64,000 nt of DNA from Streptococcus mitis (GCA_001560895.1 CP014326.1:508001-572000); one strand, 5' to 3'; positions 27,603 to 38,486 are shown, numbered from the stretch's first letter. The notes: generated from the sequence alone by a model not told the origin. Translations and numbers: made by a program.

Positions 27603-28384
27603 ATAGAGGTATTTACCAGCATTTTTCTATAGAAGATCGTCCATTTCTTGACAAGGGAATGGAATGGATCAAGAAGGTGGAAGATAGCTACGCGCCTTTT
27701 TTAACTCCTTTTATCAATCCTCATCAAGAGAAGATATTAAAAATTTTAGCCAAAACCTATGGCCTTTCTTGTAGTAGTAGTGGGGAATTTGTATTGAGTG
27801 AGTATGTTCGGGTCTTACTATATCCAGACTATTTCCAACCTGAGTTTTCAGATTTTGAAATGTCTCTCCAGGAAATTGTGTATTCCAATAAATTTGAAAA
27901 TTTAACGCATGCTAAAATTTTAGGAACAGTCATCAATCAATTAGGGATTGAACGGAAACTTTTTGGAGATATCCTAGTAGATGATGAACGGGCGCAGATT
28001 ATGATTAATCAGCAATTTATTCTTCTCTTCCAAGATGGATTAAAGAAAATTGGTCGTATACCCGTTTCGCTGGAGGAACGTCCTTTCACCGATAAAATAG
28101 ATAAGTTAGAACAGTATCGAGAGATAGATTTATGCGTGTCTAGCTTTAGATTAGATGTCCTTTTATCAAGCGTTTTAAAACTATCTAGAAGTCAAGCAAA
28201 CCAGTTGGTTGAAAAGAAACTTGTCCAAGTAAATTATCATATAGTAGATAAATTAGATTATACCGTTCAAGTTGGAGACTTGATTAGTGTGAGAAAATTT
28301 GGACGCTTGAGGTTGCTTCAAGATAAGGGACAAACTAAAAAAGAGAAGAAAAAAATAACAGTCCAGTTATTATTAAGTAAGTGA
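27599..28384 (+). CDS. ylmH: S4-domain RNA-binding protein YlmH
   Basis: A 261-residue protein with an N-terminal YlmH domain (MNRGIYQHFSIEDRPFLDKGMEW) and a C-terminal S4 RNA-binding domain (LRLDVLLSSVLKLSRSQANQLVEKKLVQVNYHIVDK, ~180-245). YlmH binds ribosome-associated RNA in related species. I start at ATG 27599, overlapping the ylmG stop; the frame is open further upstream but that would lie wholly inside ylmG. divIVA follows after eight bases. Confidence 0.92.
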   Translation: MNRGIYQHFSIEDRPFLDKGMEWIKKVEDSYAPFLTPFINPHQEKILKILAKTYGLSCSSSGEFVLSEYVRVLLYPDYFQPEFSDFEMSLQEIVYSNKFENLTHAKILGTVINQLGIERKLFGDILVDDERAQIMINQQFILLFQDGLKKIGRIPVSLEERPFTDKIDKLEQYREIDLCVSSFRLDVLLSSVLKLSRSQANQLVEKKLVQVNYHIVDKLDYTVQVGDLISVRKFGRLRLLQDKGQTKKEKKKITVQLLLSK

Positions 28385-28392
28385 GGAAAAAT

Positions 28393-29262
28393 ATGCCAAT
28401 TACATCGTTAGAAATCAAAGATAAAACCTTTAGCACACGCTTCAGAGGTTTTGATCCAGAAGAAGTAGATGAATTTTTAGATATTGTAGTTCGTGATTAT
28501 GAAGATTTGGTTCGTTCTAATCATGATAAGGATTTACATATTAAAAGTTTGGAAGAGCGTTTGTCTTACTTTGATGAGATGAAAGATTCATTGAGCCAGT
28601 CGGTATTGATTGCTCAAGATACAGCTGAGAGAGTAAAACAGACAGCACACGATCGTTCAAATAATATTATTCATCAAGCTGAACAGGATGCACATCGATT
28701 ATTGGAAGAAGCTAAATATAAGGCAAACGAGATTCTTCGTCAAGCAACAGATAATGCTAAGAAAGTTGCTGTTGAAACTGAAGAATTGAAGAACAAGAGT
28801 CGTGTCTTCCATCAACGTCTTAAATCAACAATTGAGAGTCAGTTGGCTATTGTTGAATCTTCAGATTGGGAAGATATTCTTCGTCCAACAGCTACTTATC
28901 TTCAAACCAGTGATGAAGCCTTTAAAGAAGTTGTTAGTGAAGTACTTGGGGAACCGATTCCTACTCTAAGTGAGGAAGAACCCATTGATATGACACGTCA
29001 ATTTTCACAAGAAGAAATAATGGAATTGCAAGCACGTATCGAGGCAGGTAATAGAGAATTGGCTGAATTTGAAGCTCAGTCTAAACAGGAAGTGGAAGAT
29101 CCGACTCCTCAGATGGAAGAAGATTCTGCTCATCCAGTTGGTCCGATGTATGAAGAGCCAGAAGTAGCCCCAAGTCATTACTCAGGCCCAACACCAGCTA
29201 CAGAAACTGTTGGTTCAGCACCAGGATTTGAGGCACCGCAAGAATCCGTTACAATTTTATAA
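28393..29262 (+). CDS. divIVA: Cell division protein DivIVA
   Basis: A 289-residue coiled-coil protein that marks negatively curved membrane at septum and poles. The N-terminal membrane-binding domain is typical (MPITSLEIKDKTFSTRFRGFDPEEVDEFLDIVVRDYE, with Phe and Arg at the crossed-loop tip), followed by a long coiled coil (~40-150) and an acidic, proline-rich tail. I start at ATG 28393 with GAGG six bases upstream; an in-frame GTG at 28381 overlaps the ylmH stop and is less likely. Last gene of the division cluster. Confidence 0.95.
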   Translation: MPITSLEIKDKTFSTRFRGFDPEEVDEFLDIVVRDYEDLVRSNHDKDLHIKSLEERLSYFDEMKDSLSQSVLIAQDTAERVKQTAHDRSNNIIHQAEQDAHRLLEEAKYKANEILRQATDNAKKVAVETEELKNKSRVFHQRLKSTIESQLAIVESSDWEDILRPTATYLQTSDEAFKEVVSEVLGEPIPTLSEEEPIDMTRQFSQEEIMELQARIEAGNRELAEFEAQSKQEVEDPTPQMEEDSAHPVGPMYEEPEVAPSHYSGPTPATETVGSAPGFEAPQESVTIL

Positions 29263-29280
29263 GAAACGATGTGAGAACAA

Positions 29281-29484
29281 TATTTTATCCTTATATTTCC
29301 AGCGAGCAGGAGATGGTGTGAGTCCTGTAATCCCTATTGATAAGATTATCCTCTCAAAAACTCAAGTCTGAAGCTAGTAAGATTTGACGTTCCCCACGTT
29401 ACGGGAGAAGAGGAAAAAAGCTGAGTCTTTTTTCGAATAAAGGTGGTACCACGATTTTCGTCCTTTTTGGCAGTCGTGGTTTTT
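29281..29484 (+). promoter_or_regulatory. T-box leader of ileS
   Basis: A tRNA-sensing leader. The invariant T-box AGGTGGTACCACG is at 29441-29453, and a terminator stem ACCACGA/TCGTGGT (29448-29454 with 29474-29480) plus TTTTT follows. The stem I region lies around 29300-29400 (AGCGAGCAGGAGATGGTGTG and onward). Uncharged tRNA-Ile should favour the antiterminator and allow ileS transcription. ATC triplets occur in the expected specifier region, but I cannot fix the specifier loop without folding. Confidence 0.92.
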
Positions 29485-29513
29485 AATTTGTTATTATTTA
29501 TAAAGGAGATACC

Positions 29514-32306
29514 ATGAAACTCAAAGATACCCTTAATCTTGGGAAAACAACTTTCCCAATGCGTGCAGGCCTTCCTACCAAAGAGCCAGTTTGGCAAAAG
29601 GAATGGGAAGATGCAAAACTTTATCAACGTCGTCAAGAATTGAACCAAGGAAAACCTCATTTCACCTTGCATGATGGCCCTCCATACGCTAACGGAAATA
29701 TCCACGTTGGACACGCTATGAACAAGATTTCAAAAGATATCATTGTTCGTTCAAAATCAATGTCAGGTTTTTACGCACCATTTATCCCGGGTTGGGACAC
29801 TCATGGTCTGCCAATCGAGCAAGTTTTGGCAAAACAAGGTGTCAAACGTAAAGAAATGGACTTGGTTGAGTACTTGAAACTTTGCCGTGAATATGCTCTT
29901 TCTCAAGTAGATAAACAACGTGAAGACTTCAAACGTTTGGGTGTTTCTGGTGACTGGGAAAATCCATATGTGACTTTGACTCCTGACTATGAAGCGGCCC
30001 AAATCCGTGTCTTCGGTGAGATGGCTAACAAGGGTTATATCTATCGTGGTGCCAAGCCAGTTTACTGGTCATGGTCATCTGAGTCTGCCCTTGCGGAAGC
30101 GGAGATTGAATACCATGACTTGCTTTCAACTTCCCTTTACTATGCCAATAAGGTAAAAGATGGCAAAGGTGTCCTAGACACTGATACTTACATCGTTGTT
30201 TGGACAACAACTCCATTTACTATCACTGCTTCTCGTGGTTTGACTGTTGGTGCGGATATTGACTACGTTTTGGTTCAACCTGCTGGTGAAACTCGTAAGT
30301 TTGTGGTTGCTGCTGAATTGTTGAACAGCTTGTCTGAGAAGTTTGGTTGGGCTGATGTTCAAGTATTGGCAACTTATCGTGGTCAAGAATTGAACCACAT
30401 CGTAACAGAACACCCATGGGATACAGCTGTAGATGAGCTCGTTATCCTTGGTGACCATGTTACAACTGACTCTGGTACAGGTATTGTCCATACAGCCCCT
30501 GGTTTTGGTGAGGACGACTACAATGTTGGTATTGCTAATGGTCTTGAAGTCGCAGTCACTGTTGACGAACGTGGTATCATGATGGTTAATGCTGGTGCTG
30601 AGTTTGAAGGCCAATTCTACGACAAGGTTGTTCCAACTGTTATCGAAAAACTTGGTAACCTCCTTCTTGCCCAAGAAGAAATCTCTCACTCATACCCATT
30701 TGACTGGCGTACGAAGAAACCAATCATCTGGCGTGCGGTTCCACAATGGTTTGCCTCAGTTTCTAAATTCCGTCAAGAAATCTTGAACGAAATTGAAAAA
30801 GTGAAATTCCACTCAGAATGGGGTAAAGTTCGTCTTTACAATATGATCCGTGACCGTGGCGACTGGGTTATCTCTCGTCAACGTGCTTGGGGTGTTCCGC
30901 TTCCTATCTTCTATGCTGAAGACGGTACAGCTATCATGACAGCTGAAACGATTGAACATGTGGCTCAACTTTTTGAGGAACATGGTTCAAGTATTTGGTG
31001 GGAACGTGATGCTAAGGACCTCTTGCCAGAAGGATTTAGCCACCCAGGTTCACCAAATGGCGAGTTCAAGAAAGAAACAGACATCATGGACGTTTGGTTT
31101 GACTCAGGTTCATCATGGAATGGAGTTGTAGTAAACCGTCCTGAGTTGACTTACCCAGCAGACCTTTACCTAGAAGGTTCTGACCAGTATCGTGGATGGT
31201 TCAACTCATCACTTATCACATCTGTTGCCAACCATGGTGTAGCACCTTACAAACAAATCTTGTCACAAGGTTTTGCCCTTGACGGTAAAGGTGAGAAGAT
31301 GTCTAAATCTCTTGGAAATACCATTGCTCCAAGCGATGTTGAAAAACAATTTGGTGCAGAAATCTTGCGTCTATGGGTAACTAGTGTGGACTCAAGCAAC
31401 GATGTGCGTATCTCTATGGATATCTTGAGCCAAGTCTCTGAAACTTACCGTAAGATCCGTAACACTCTTCGTTTCTTGATTGCTAACACATCTGACTTTA
31501 ACCCAGCTGAGGATGCGGTAGCTTACGAAGAACTACGTTCAGTTGATAAGTACATGACGATTCGCTTTAACCAGCTTGTGAAAACGATTCGTGATGCTTA
31601 CGCAAACTTTGAATTCTTGACAATTTACAAGGCCTTGGTGAACTTTATCAACGTTGACTTGTCAGCCTTTTACCTTGATTTTGCTAAGGACGTTGTTTAT
31701 ATCGAAGGTGCTAAATCACTGGAACGTCGTCAAATGCAGACTGTTTTCTATGATATTCTTGTGAAAATCACCAAACTCTTGACACCAATCCTTCCTCACA
31801 CTGCGGAAGAAATCTGGTCATATCTTGAGTTTGAAACTGAAGACTTCGTTCAATTGTCAGAATTGCCAGAAGCAGAAACTTTTGCTAACCAAGAAGAAAT
31901 CTTGGATACATGGGCAGCCTTCATGGACTTCCGTGGACAAGCTCAAAAAGCCTTGGAAGAAGCTCGTAATGCAAAAGTAATCGGTAAATCACTTGAAGCT
32001 CACTTGACAGTTTATCCAAATGAAGTGGTGAAAACTCTACTCGAAGCAGTAAACAGCAATGTAGCTCAACTTTTGATCGTGTCTGAATTGACTATCGCAG
32101 AAGGACCAGCTCCAGAATCTGCCGTTAGTTTCGAAGATGTAGCCTTTACAGTTGAACGTGCTGCAGGCCAAGTATGTGACCGTTGCCGTCGTATCGACCC
32201 AACAACAGCAGAACGTAGCTACCACGCAGTCATCTGTGACCACTGTGCAAGCATCGTAGAAGAAAACTTTGCGGATGCAGTCGCAGAAGGATTTGAAGAG
32301 AAGTAA
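29514..32306 (+). CDS. ileS: Isoleucyl-tRNA synthetase
   Basis: A 930-residue class Ia synthetase charging tRNA-Ile. The HIGH motif is HVGH (64-67, in [12 protein letters not shown]), the KMSKS motif is at 595-599, and the editing domain is in between. The C-terminal zinc finger has CDRC and CDHC pairs (~885-910). The length suits the bacterial mupirocin-sensitive type. Strong RBS AAAGGAG. Expression is controlled by the T-box leader. Confidence 0.98.
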   Translation: MKLKDTLNLGKTTFPMRAGLPTKEPVWQKEWEDAKLYQRRQELNQGKPHFTLHDGPPYANGNIHVGHAMNKISKDIIVRSKSMSGFYAPFIPGWDTHGLPIEQVLAKQGVKRKEMDLVEYLKLCREYALSQVDKQREDFKRLGVSGDWENPYVTLTPDYEAAQIRVFGEMANKGYIYRGAKPVYWSWSSESALAEAEIEYHDLLSTSLYYANKVKDGKGVLDTDTYIVVWTTTPFTITASRGLTVGADIDYVLVQPAGETRKFVVAAELLNSLSEKFGWADVQVLATYRGQELNHIVTEHPWDTAVDELVILGDHVTTDSGTGIVHTAPGFGEDDYNVGIANGLEVAVTVDERGIMMVNAGAEFEGQFYDKVVPTVIEKLGNLLLAQEEISHSYPFDWRTKKPIIWRAVPQWFASVSKFRQEILNEIEKVKFHSEWGKVRLYNMIRDRGDWVISRQRAWGVPLPIFYAEDGTAIMTAETIEHVAQLFEEHGSSIWWERDAKDLLPEGFSHPGSPNGEFKKETDIMDVWFDSGSSWNGVVVNRPELTYPADLYLEGSDQYRGWFNSSLITSVANHGVAPYKQILSQGFALDGKGEKMSKSLGNTIAPSDVEKQFGAEILRLWVTSVDSSNDVRISMDILSQVSETYRKIRNTLRFLIANTSDFNPAEDAVAYEELRSVDKYMTIRFNQLVKTIRDAYANFEFLTIYKALVNFINVDLSAFYLDFAKDVVYIEGAKSLERRQMQTVFYDILVKITKLLTPILPHTAEEIWSYLEFETEDFVQLSELPEAETFANQEEILDTWAAFMDFRGQAQKALEEARNAKVIGKSLEAHLTVYPNEVVKTLLEAVNSNVAQLLIVSELTIAEGPAPESAVSFEDVAFTVERAAGQVCDRCRRIDPTTAERSYHAVICDHCASIVEENFADAVAEGFEEK

Positions 32307-32368
32307 GGTTGAAAAGTCCAGGGAAAACTCAATCTGAGAAGAAAAGATAACTAATCTTATAGACTATC

Positions 32369-32414
32369 AAACGCATTGTATCACGTTTTTGAACACCTGA
32401 TATGATGCGTTTTT
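32369..32414 (+). terminator. Terminator of ileS
   Basis: AAACGCATTGTATCA pairs with TGATATGATGCGTTT across CGTTTTTGAACACC, followed by TT. A related sequence ends the ABC transporter gene at 60476-60513. Confidence 0.75.
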
Positions 32415-32485
32415 ATAATGTTAGAAGTTTATTGACGTTTTCTTGTTTCAATTAACTCTACATCGCTATATATTGTTGAATTTCA

Positions 32486-32528
32486 AAAAGCTCATGAATC
32501 ATCTGAAAAGTAGATTTCATGAGCTTTT
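32486..32528. terminator. Terminator of the nucleotidyltransferase gene (possibly bidirectional)
   Basis: AAAAGCTCATGAATC pairs with GATTTCATGAGCTTTT. Symmetric A- and T-tracts mean it can act on both strands; on the minus strand it ends the gene at 32542-33333. Confidence 0.85.
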
Positions 32529-32541
32529 ATCTGTTGGCAGT

Positions 32542-33333
32542 CTAAAGGGATTCATCAATCAAGTGTTTAAGATTTGATAGGAGATGCTCCAAAGTTAGGA
32601 CTGTTTTCTGCTGGTGAGCTAGTTGGTAGAGATTTTGAAAGTAGTCTTGAATATCGTTTTCAAAATTTTGAGGTAGATGAGAGCAATTATTTTTTGCGAA
32701 CTGGAGCATGCGTTTTTCTCCTGGATGGAGTTGCTCATTGAAGGCGAAGAGCAAATCAAAATAAGAGGCAAAAAACTCACTAGTGCGGTGATTGATGCTG
32801 AGTAAATCTTGGCGTTTGAGGGCTTTTTTGATTTGTCTTGAAAAAGCTGGCATAGCTTGGTCGAGGAGCAGGAACTGTTTGTTTATGATATTCTTTTTCA
32901 GTTCAGCTGGATAAGGAAGATTGTATTTTTTCTGGAGAGCAGCATAGTGACCATATCGATCGTAGATAATCCTACTGTTGAGTAGATTGTACCACATACA
33001 AGTAGTGTAAGAATTCTGGGCTTGGTGCTCTAAAACTACGGCTTGTAAATCTTTGTCAAATTCGTCCAAAGAGCGGTAAATCAGCTCGATTTCGATACCA
33101 TTATTGAGAACACAATCATCCTCCAATTCCCAAAATTGATTACCGATTTCCATATAGGAGCAGTGTTTACTGAGGATTTCTTTTCGTATGTCTGGCGAGA
33201 GAGGGGCACTGAGGTAGACATATACATCATAATCAGAGTCTTTATCAAAATGTTGTCCGGCCCGTGAACCTCCTAGAGCTAGAGCCTCTACTTGCTCTAG
33301 TTGAGCCAATTCTTTAAAGAGATGTTGTGGCAT
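32542..33333 (-). CDS. DUF4037-type nucleotidyltransferase domain protein
   Basis: A 263-residue protein with an N-terminal nucleotidyltransferase fold: ALGGSRAGQHFDKDSDYDVYVYL holds the GGSR-x-DxD motif, and the third acidic residue is likely in GIEIELIYRS. The rest is helical and matches DUF4037-type proteins. These resemble aminoglycoside adenylyltransferases and MNT-type enzymes, but no drug-resistance or toxin role can be assigned. It stands alone on the minus strand between ileS and gpmA. The GG and DxD residues look intact, so it is probably active. Confidence 0.75.
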   Translation of the reverse strand: MPQHLFKELAQLEQVEALALGGSRAGQHFDKDSDYDVYVYLSAPLSPDIRKEILSKHCSYMEIGNQFWELEDDCVLNNGIEIELIYRSLDEFDKDLQAVVLEHQAQNSYTTCMWYNLLNSRIIYDRYGHYAALQKKYNLPYPAELKKNIINKQFLLLDQAMPAFSRQIKKALKRQDLLSINHRTSEFFASYFDLLFAFNEQLHPGEKRMLQFAKNNCSHLPQNFENDIQDYFQNLYQLAHQQKTVLTLEHLLSNLKHLIDESL

Positions 33334-33562
33334 AATGTTAACCTTCTTTATTTTTTGACATCATTCTAACAAAAAGTAAAGAGACTAGCAAGGGTGAAAT
33401 GGAAATTTCTTTTTAAACATTTGCTGATATTTGATTAAAGCAATTCAAGTCTCAAACAGTCCTTTCCTTTTTGGTTTTGACTAGCTTTTTTGTGAAAAAT
33501 TGTGTAAAATAGAATAGATAAACGAGGGAAAACCTCGGAAAATTTAAAGGAGAATCCATCTA

Positions 33563-34255
33563 ATGGTAAAATTGGTTTTTGCTCGCCACGGTGAGTCTGA
33601 ATGGAACAAAGCTAACCTTTTCACTGGTTGGGCTGATGTTGATTTGTCTGAAAAAGGTACACAACAAGCGATTGACGCTGGTAAATTGATCAAAGAAGCT
33701 GGTATCGAATTTGACCAAGCTTACACTTCAGTATTGAAACGTGCGATTAAAACAACTAACTTGGCTCTTGAAGCTTCTGATCAATTGTGGGTTCCAGTTG
33801 AAAAATCATGGCGCTTGAATGAACGTCACTACGGTGGTTTGACTGGTAAAAACAAAGCTGAAGCTGCTGAACAATTTGGTGATGAGCAAGTTCACATCTG
33901 GCGTCGTTCATACGATGTATTGCCTCCAAACATGGATCGTGATGATGAGCACTCAGCTCACACAGACCGTCGTTACGCTTCACTTGACGACTCAGTTATT
34001 CCAGATGCTGAAAACTTGAAAGTGACTTTGGAACGTGCCCTTCCTTTCTGGGAAGATAAAATCGCTCCAGCTCTTAAAGATGGTAAAAACGTATTCGTAG
34101 GAGCTCACGGTAACTCAATCCGTGCCCTTGTAAAACACATCAAAGGTTTGTCAGATGACGAAATCATGGACGTGGAAATCCCTAACTTCCCACCATTGGT
34201 ATTCGAATTCGACGAAAAATTGAACGTAGTTTCTGAATACTACCTTGGAAAATAA
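33563..34255 (+). CDS. gpmA: 2,3-bisphosphoglycerate-dependent phosphoglycerate mutase
   Basis: A 230-residue dPGM interconverting 3- and 2-phosphoglycerate in glycolysis. The catalytic motif [29 protein letters not shown] holds the phosphorylated His (~9). The second active-site His is in [17 protein letters not shown], and [13 protein letters not shown] is also present. Codon use is strongly biased, as expected for a highly expressed gene. A small hairpin (CGAGG/CCTCG) lies in the leader just before the AAAGGAG RBS. Confidence 0.97.
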   Translation: MVKLVFARHGESEWNKANLFTGWADVDLSEKGTQQAIDAGKLIKEAGIEFDQAYTSVLKRAIKTTNLALEASDQLWVPVEKSWRLNERHYGGLTGKNKAEAAEQFGDEQVHIWRRSYDVLPPNMDRDDEHSAHTDRRYASLDDSVIPDAENLKVTLERALPFWEDKIAPALKDGKNVFVGAHGNSIRALVKHIKGLSDDEIMDVEIPNFPPLVFEFDEKLNVVSEYYLGK

Positions 34256-34263
34256 AAAATTGT

Positions 34264-34291
34264 AAGTCTAGAATTGATTTCTAGGCTTTTT
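34264..34291 (+). terminator. Terminator of gpmA
   Basis: AAGTCTAGAA pairs with TTCTAGGCTT around TTGAT, followed by TTT. Confidence 0.85.
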
Positions 34292-34305
34292 GGTTTTGTT
34301 CCCAG

Positions 34306-34334
34306 TTTCCAACTATTTGAAAAAGCGTTATAAT
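34306..34334 (+). promoter_or_regulatory. Promoter of the ABC/FtsX-type operon
   Basis: TTTCCA (34306-34311), 17 bases, TATAAT (34329-34334). Confidence 0.6.
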
Positions 34335-34373
34335 GGTAGTAGGAAGTAATTTGTTTGAGAGAGGGTGGGTCTA

Positions 34374-35075
34374 ATGGCTTATATTGAGATGAAACGCTGT
34401 TACAAGCGTTATCAGGTTGGAGATATGGAGATTGTGGCCAATCGCGATGTGAATTTTGAGATTGAAAAGGGTGAATTGGTGATTATTCTAGGTGCGTCTG
34501 GTGCAGGCAAGTCAACGGTTCTTAACCTTCTTGGGGGAATGGATACCAATGATGAAGGGGAAATCTGGATTGATGGTGCCAATATTGCAGACTATAGTTC
34601 CTACCAGCGCACCAATTACCGCCGCAATGATGTAGGCTTTGTTTTTCAGTTTTATAATCTAGTTTCCAATCTAACCGCTAAGGAAAATGTGGAGTTGGCT
34701 TCAGAAATCGTGACAGATGCCTTGAATCCTGAACAGGTCTTGACAGATGTAGGTCTGGCTCATCGTCTCAATAACTTTCCAGCCCAGCTGTCTGGAGGGG
34801 AGCAACAGCGAGTCTCCATTGCACGCGCGGTAGCCAAAAATCCTAAAATCCTCCTTTGTGATGAACCGACTGGAGCCTTGGATTATCAGACGGGCAAGCA
34901 GGTTTTGAAAATTCTCCAAGATATGTCTCGTCAAAAGGGAGCGACGGTGATCATCGTGACTCATAATGGAGCTTTGGCGCCCATTGCTGATCGCGTGATT
35001 CATATGCATGATGCTAGTGTCAAGGATGTGGTGATCAACCAGCATCCTCAGGATATCGACAGTTTGGAGTACTAG
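34374..35075 (+). CDS. ABC transporter ATP-binding protein (MacB/LolD-type)
   Basis: A 233-residue ATPase with Walker [11 protein letters not shown]-loop [21 protein letters not shown] (the sequence around it is characteristic of the MacB/LolD/FtsE group), signature [14 protein letters not shown], Walker [13 protein letters not shown] and H-switch VTHN. It is the energy subunit for the FtsX-like permease encoded two bases after its stop. I start at ATG 34374 with GAGAGGG upstream; an earlier in-frame GTG lies inside that RBS. Such pairs export lipids or peptides, or transmit force across the membrane; the substrate here is unknown. Confidence 0.92.
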   Translation: MAYIEMKRCYKRYQVGDMEIVANRDVNFEIEKGELVIILGASGAGKSTVLNLLGGMDTNDEGEIWIDGANIADYSSYQRTNYRRNDVGFVFQFYNLVSNLTAKENVELASEIVTDALNPEQVLTDVGLAHRLNNFPAQLSGGEQQRVSIARAVAKNPKILLCDEPTGALDYQTGKQVLKILQDMSRQKGATVIIVTHNGALAPIADRVIHMHDASVKDVVINQHPQDIDSLEY

Positions 35076-35076
35076 C

Positions 35077-37785
35077 ATGATCAAGCGAAAAACCTATTGG
35101 AAGGACTTGATTCAGTCCTTCACCGGCTCCAAGGGGCGTTTTTTATCCATCTTGACCTTGATGATGTTGGGGTCTCTAGCCCTAGTAGGCCTCAAAGTGA
35201 CTAGCCCCAACATGGAGGCGACAGCTAATGCTTATTTAAGAACTGCTCAAACCTTGGATTTTGCAGTCATGTCTAACTATGGCTTGGATCAAGCAGATCA
35301 AGAAGAACTAGGACAGACGCAGGGCGCAGAGGTTGAGTTTGGCTATTTGACAGATGTGACTATGGAAAATGGGCAGGATGCCATTCGTCTGTACTCCAAA
35401 CCAGAGCAAATTTCAACCTTTCAGCTAAGAGAGGGACGACTTCCTCAGTCAGACAAGGAAATCGCTTTGGCCACTCATTTACAAGGACAATATCGTGTGG
35501 GACAGGAGATTAGTTTTAAAGAAAAAGAAGACAGTCATTCCTCTTTAAAAGACCATACTTATACCATTACTGGTTTTGTGGATTCAGCTGAAATCCTCTC
35601 TCAGAGAGATATGGGCTACGCAGGAAGTGGAAGTGGGACTCTGACTTCCTATGGGGTGATTTTATCTAGTCAGTTTGATCAGAAAGTCTACAATATAGCT
35701 CGTTTGAAATATCAAGATTTGTCAGGATTAAATGCTTTTTCAGCAGCTTATGAAGAGAAATCCAAACAGCATCAGGAAGAGGTTGAACAAGCTTTGTCAG
35801 ATAATGGCAAGACACGTCTTCAACTCTTGAAAAAAGAAGGACAAGAGTCTCTAGACAAAAGTAAAGAGACCCTTGACAAGGCTGAAACCAATTTACAGGA
35901 AGGCAAGCGTCGTTTAGCAGCTGCTCAAGCTCGCTTACAGGCTCAGGAAAGTCAACTAGCCTTGCTGCCTCAAGCTCAGAGAGAGCAAGCCAGTGCTCAA
36001 TTTACCCAAGCCAAGCAGGAATTGAGCAAGGAAGAGGATAAACTAAAGCAGGCTGAACAAAATCTAGCCCAAGAAAAGGAAAAATTAGAAAAACATCAGC
36101 AAGTTTTGGATGATTTGGCTGAGCCCAAGTATCAAGTATATAATCGTCAGACCATGCCTGGCGGTCAAGGCTACCTCATGTATAGAAATGCTTCATCCAG
36201 TATTCGAGCAGTGGGTAATATCTTTCCTGTGGTTCTTTATGCCGTAGCAGCCATGGTGACCTTTACAACCATGACTCGCTTTGTGGATGAAGAGCGAACA
36301 CATGCTGGGATTTTTAAGGCCTTGGGCTATCGTAGTAAGGATATTATTGCTAAATTTCTCCTCTACGGTCTAGTAGCTGGGACTGTCGGAACAGCTTTAG
36401 GTAGCATACTTGGCCATTATTTACTAGCTAGTGTGATTTCAAGTGTCATTACAAAAGGAATGGTAGTGGGAGAAACCCAGATTCAGTTTTATTGGACCTA
36501 TAGTTTGCTGGCTCTTGGCTTGAGTTGGGTGGCGAGTGTGTTACCAGCCTATCTGGTGGCTCGTAGGGAACTGCATGACGAAGCAGCCCAGCTTTTACTG
36601 CCTAAACCACCTGTCAAAGGAGCTAAAATCTTACTGGAGCGCATCGGCTTTATCTGGCACCGTCTCAGTTTTACTCATAAGGTAACAGCTCGCAATATCT
36701 TTCGTTATAAGCAGCGGATGTTGATGACGATCTTTGGTGTGGCAGGTTCAGTCGCTCTGCTCTTTGCAGGTTTGGGAATCCAATCCTCTGTAGCAGGAGT
36801 TCCGTCTAGACAGTTTCAACAAATCCAACAGTATCAGATGATTGTCTCTGAAAATCCTAGTGCGACCAATCAGGACAAGGCAGAGCTAGAAGAAGTATTG
36901 AAAGGGCAGGACATCAAAGCCTACCAGAAGATCTATTCTAAAACGCTAGACAAGGATTTCAAAGGTAAGGCTGGTCTTCAAACTATTACTCTTATGATGA
37001 CAGATAAGGAAGATTTGACTCCTTTTATCCATCTGCAAAATCATCAGCAGGAGCTGACATTAAAAGATGGCGTTGTTATTACAGCTAAACTCGCCCAGCT
37101 GGCAGATGTCAAGGTTTGGCAGACTTTAGAAATTGAAGGTAAGGAACTAAAGGTCGCTGCCATTGCTGAGAACTACGTTGGTCACTTTATTTATATGAGT
37201 CAGGCTAGCTATGAGCAAATTTACGGACAGCTACCCCAAGCCAACACTTATCTGGTTACGTTAAAGGATTCTAGTGCGACTAGCATCGAAAGGCAGGCAG
37301 GTTTACTTATGAATCAATCTGCGGTGTCAAGTGTTGTCCAGAATGCTTCAGCTATTCGGCTCTTTGACTCCGTCGCTAGCTCACTCAATCAGACCATGAC
37401 CATCTTGGTCATCGTATCGGTTCTATTGGCTATTGTTATCCTCTACAATTTGACCAATATCAACGTAGCTGAGAGAATCCGTGAACTCTCCACTATCAAG
37501 GTTCTCGGCTTTCATAATAAAGAAGTCACTCTCTACATTTACCGTGAGACGATTGTGCTGTCCCTTGTGGGAATCGTATTTGGTCTGGTATCTGGTTTCT
37601 ACTTACACCAATTTTTGATTCAAATGATTTCGCCTGCGACTATTCTCTTTTATCCGCAGGTAGGCTGGGAAGTCTATGTAATCCCAGTGGCAGCAGTAAG
37701 CATCATTTTGACCTTGCTTGGTTTCTTCGTCAATCATCATCTGAGAAAGGTCGATATGCTTGAAGCCTTGAAATCTGTAGAGTAA
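35077..37785 (+). CDS. FtsX-like ABC transporter permease with extracellular coiled coil
   Basis: A 902-residue permease with two FtsX modules. The first membrane helix (~20-40) is followed by an extracellular domain (~45-360) that includes a long Gln/Glu/Lys-rich coiled coil (~235-355). There are three helices at ~385-495 with VDEERTHAGIFKALGYRSKDI (coupling-type loop), then a second extracellular domain (~560-755) and three C-terminal helices with IRELSTIKVLGFHNKEVTLYIYRE. The build resembles MacB-like mechanotransmission permeases rather than true importers. It pairs with the preceding ATPase and ends directly in a BOX element. Confidence 0.88.
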   Translation: MIKRKTYWKDLIQSFTGSKGRFLSILTLMMLGSLALVGLKVTSPNMEATANAYLRTAQTLDFAVMSNYGLDQADQEELGQTQGAEVEFGYLTDVTMENGQDAIRLYSKPEQISTFQLREGRLPQSDKEIALATHLQGQYRVGQEISFKEKEDSHSSLKDHTYTITGFVDSAEILSQRDMGYAGSGSGTLTSYGVILSSQFDQKVYNIARLKYQDLSGLNAFSAAYEEKSKQHQEEVEQALSDNGKTRLQLLKKEGQESLDKSKETLDKAETNLQEGKRRLAAAQARLQAQESQLALLPQAQREQASAQFTQAKQELSKEEDKLKQAEQNLAQEKEKLEKHQQVLDDLAEPKYQVYNRQTMPGGQGYLMYRNASSSIRAVGNIFPVVLYAVAAMVTFTTMTRFVDEERTHAGIFKALGYRSKDIIAKFLLYGLVAGTVGTALGSILGHYLLASVISSVITKGMVVGETQIQFYWTYSLLALGLSWVASVLPAYLVARRELHDEAAQLLLPKPPVKGAKILLERIGFIWHRLSFTHKVTARNIFRYKQRMLMTIFGVAGSVALLFAGLGIQSSVAGVPSRQFQQIQQYQMIVSENPSATNQDKAELEEVLKGQDIKAYQKIYSKTLDKDFKGKAGLQTITLMMTDKEDLTPFIHLQNHQQELTLKDGVVITAKLAQLADVKVWQTLEIEGKELKVAAIAENYVGHFIYMSQASYEQIYGQLPQANTYLVTLKDSSATSIERQAGLLMNQSAVSSVVQNASAIRLFDSVASSLNQTMTILVIVSVLLAIVILYNLTNINVAERIRELSTIKVLGFHNKEVTLYIYRETIVLSLVGIVFGLVSGFYLHQFLIQMISPATILFYPQVGWEVYVIPVAAVSIILTLLGFFVNHHLRKVDMLEALKSVE

Positions 37786-37898
37786 TACTCTTCGAAAATC
37801 TCTTCAAATCACGTCAGCTATATCTACAACCTCAAAACAGTGTCTTGAGTAGCCTGAGGCTAGAGTCTTAGTTTACTCTTTGATTTTCATTGAGTATA
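37786..37898 (-). repeat. BOX element (boxC-boxA, short middle)
   Basis: A minus-strand BOX starting on the base after the permease stop codon (TACTCTTCGAAAATCTCTTC) and ending at TTTCATTGAGTATA. The middle holds CTCAAAACAGTGTCTTGAG as at 2569-2680. It may supply the 3' end of the permease mRNA. Confidence 0.9.
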
Positions 37899-37942
37899 AG
37901 GTAGTTGTTTTTAGCTGATTGAACTTATATTTACTCGTAAAC

Positions 37943-37994
37943 AAAAATCCTCCGTTTCAAAGAGCAGGAAACTCTTTGTGACAGAGGATTTTTT
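37943..37994 (-). terminator. Terminator of tpx
   Basis: On the minus strand, AAAAAATCCTC pairs with GAGGATTTTT across an inner AAAGAG/CTCTTT stem, directly after the tpx stop. Symmetric ends make it potentially bidirectional. Confidence 0.85.
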
Positions 37995-38486
37995 CTATAG
38001 GGCTTTAGCAGCTGCAACTGCGGCTTCGAAGTTTGGTTCAGAGTTGATATTGTCCACGTATTCAACGTAGCGAATAGTATTGTCAGTATCGAGGACAAAG
38101 ACTGCGCGTGCCAATAGGTGCCACTCATTGATTAAAAGTGCATAGTCACGCCCAAAGGAATGGTCGAAATAGTCTGAGAGCATGATGGCATTTTCAATAC
38201 CTTCAGCACCACACCAACGTTTTTGAGCAAAAGGTAGGTCCATGGAAACAGTCAATACGACCGTGTTGTCCAGTCCAGCAAGTTCTTCATTAAAGCGACG
38301 CGTTTGAGTTGAGCAGATACCTGTATCGATAGAAGGAACGACACTCAAGACTTTTTTCTTGCCATCAAAATCAGCCAGAGATTTTTTAGAAAGGTCTGTT
38401 GTAGTAAGAGAAAAATCGAGCGCCTTGTCGCCGACTTGTAGTTGTTTACCTGTAAAGCTCACAGGATTTCCGAGGAAAGTTACCAT
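37995..38486 (-). CDS. tpx: Thiol peroxidase
   Basis: A 163-residue atypical 2-Cys peroxiredoxin (called PsaD in early pneumococcal work) that reduces peroxides. The peroxidatic Cys is in [17 protein letters not shown] and the resolving Cys in [11 protein letters not shown]; the Tpx-type Arg is present. I start at the ATG complementary to 38484-38486 ([13 protein letters not shown]), which has TTGGAG upstream; the frame is open nine codons further but without an RBS. It lies downstream of the psa manganese genes on the same strand, separated by a terminator. Confidence 0.94.
   Translation of the reverse strand: MVTFLGNPVSFTGKQLQVGDKALDFSLTTTDLSKKSLADFDGKKKVLSVVPSIDTGICSTQTRRFNEELAGLDNTVVLTVSMDLPFAQKRWCGAEGIENAIMLSDYFDHSFGRDYALLINEWHLLARAVFVLDTDNTIRYVEYVDNINSEPNFEAAVAAAKAL

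Noticed and set aside
30174..30689. A 171-codon minus-strand frame inside ileS, and a 178-codon one inside relA (47115-47651)
   Set aside because: Both lie wholly within well-established genes, have no RBS and no recognisable domain; shadow frames.
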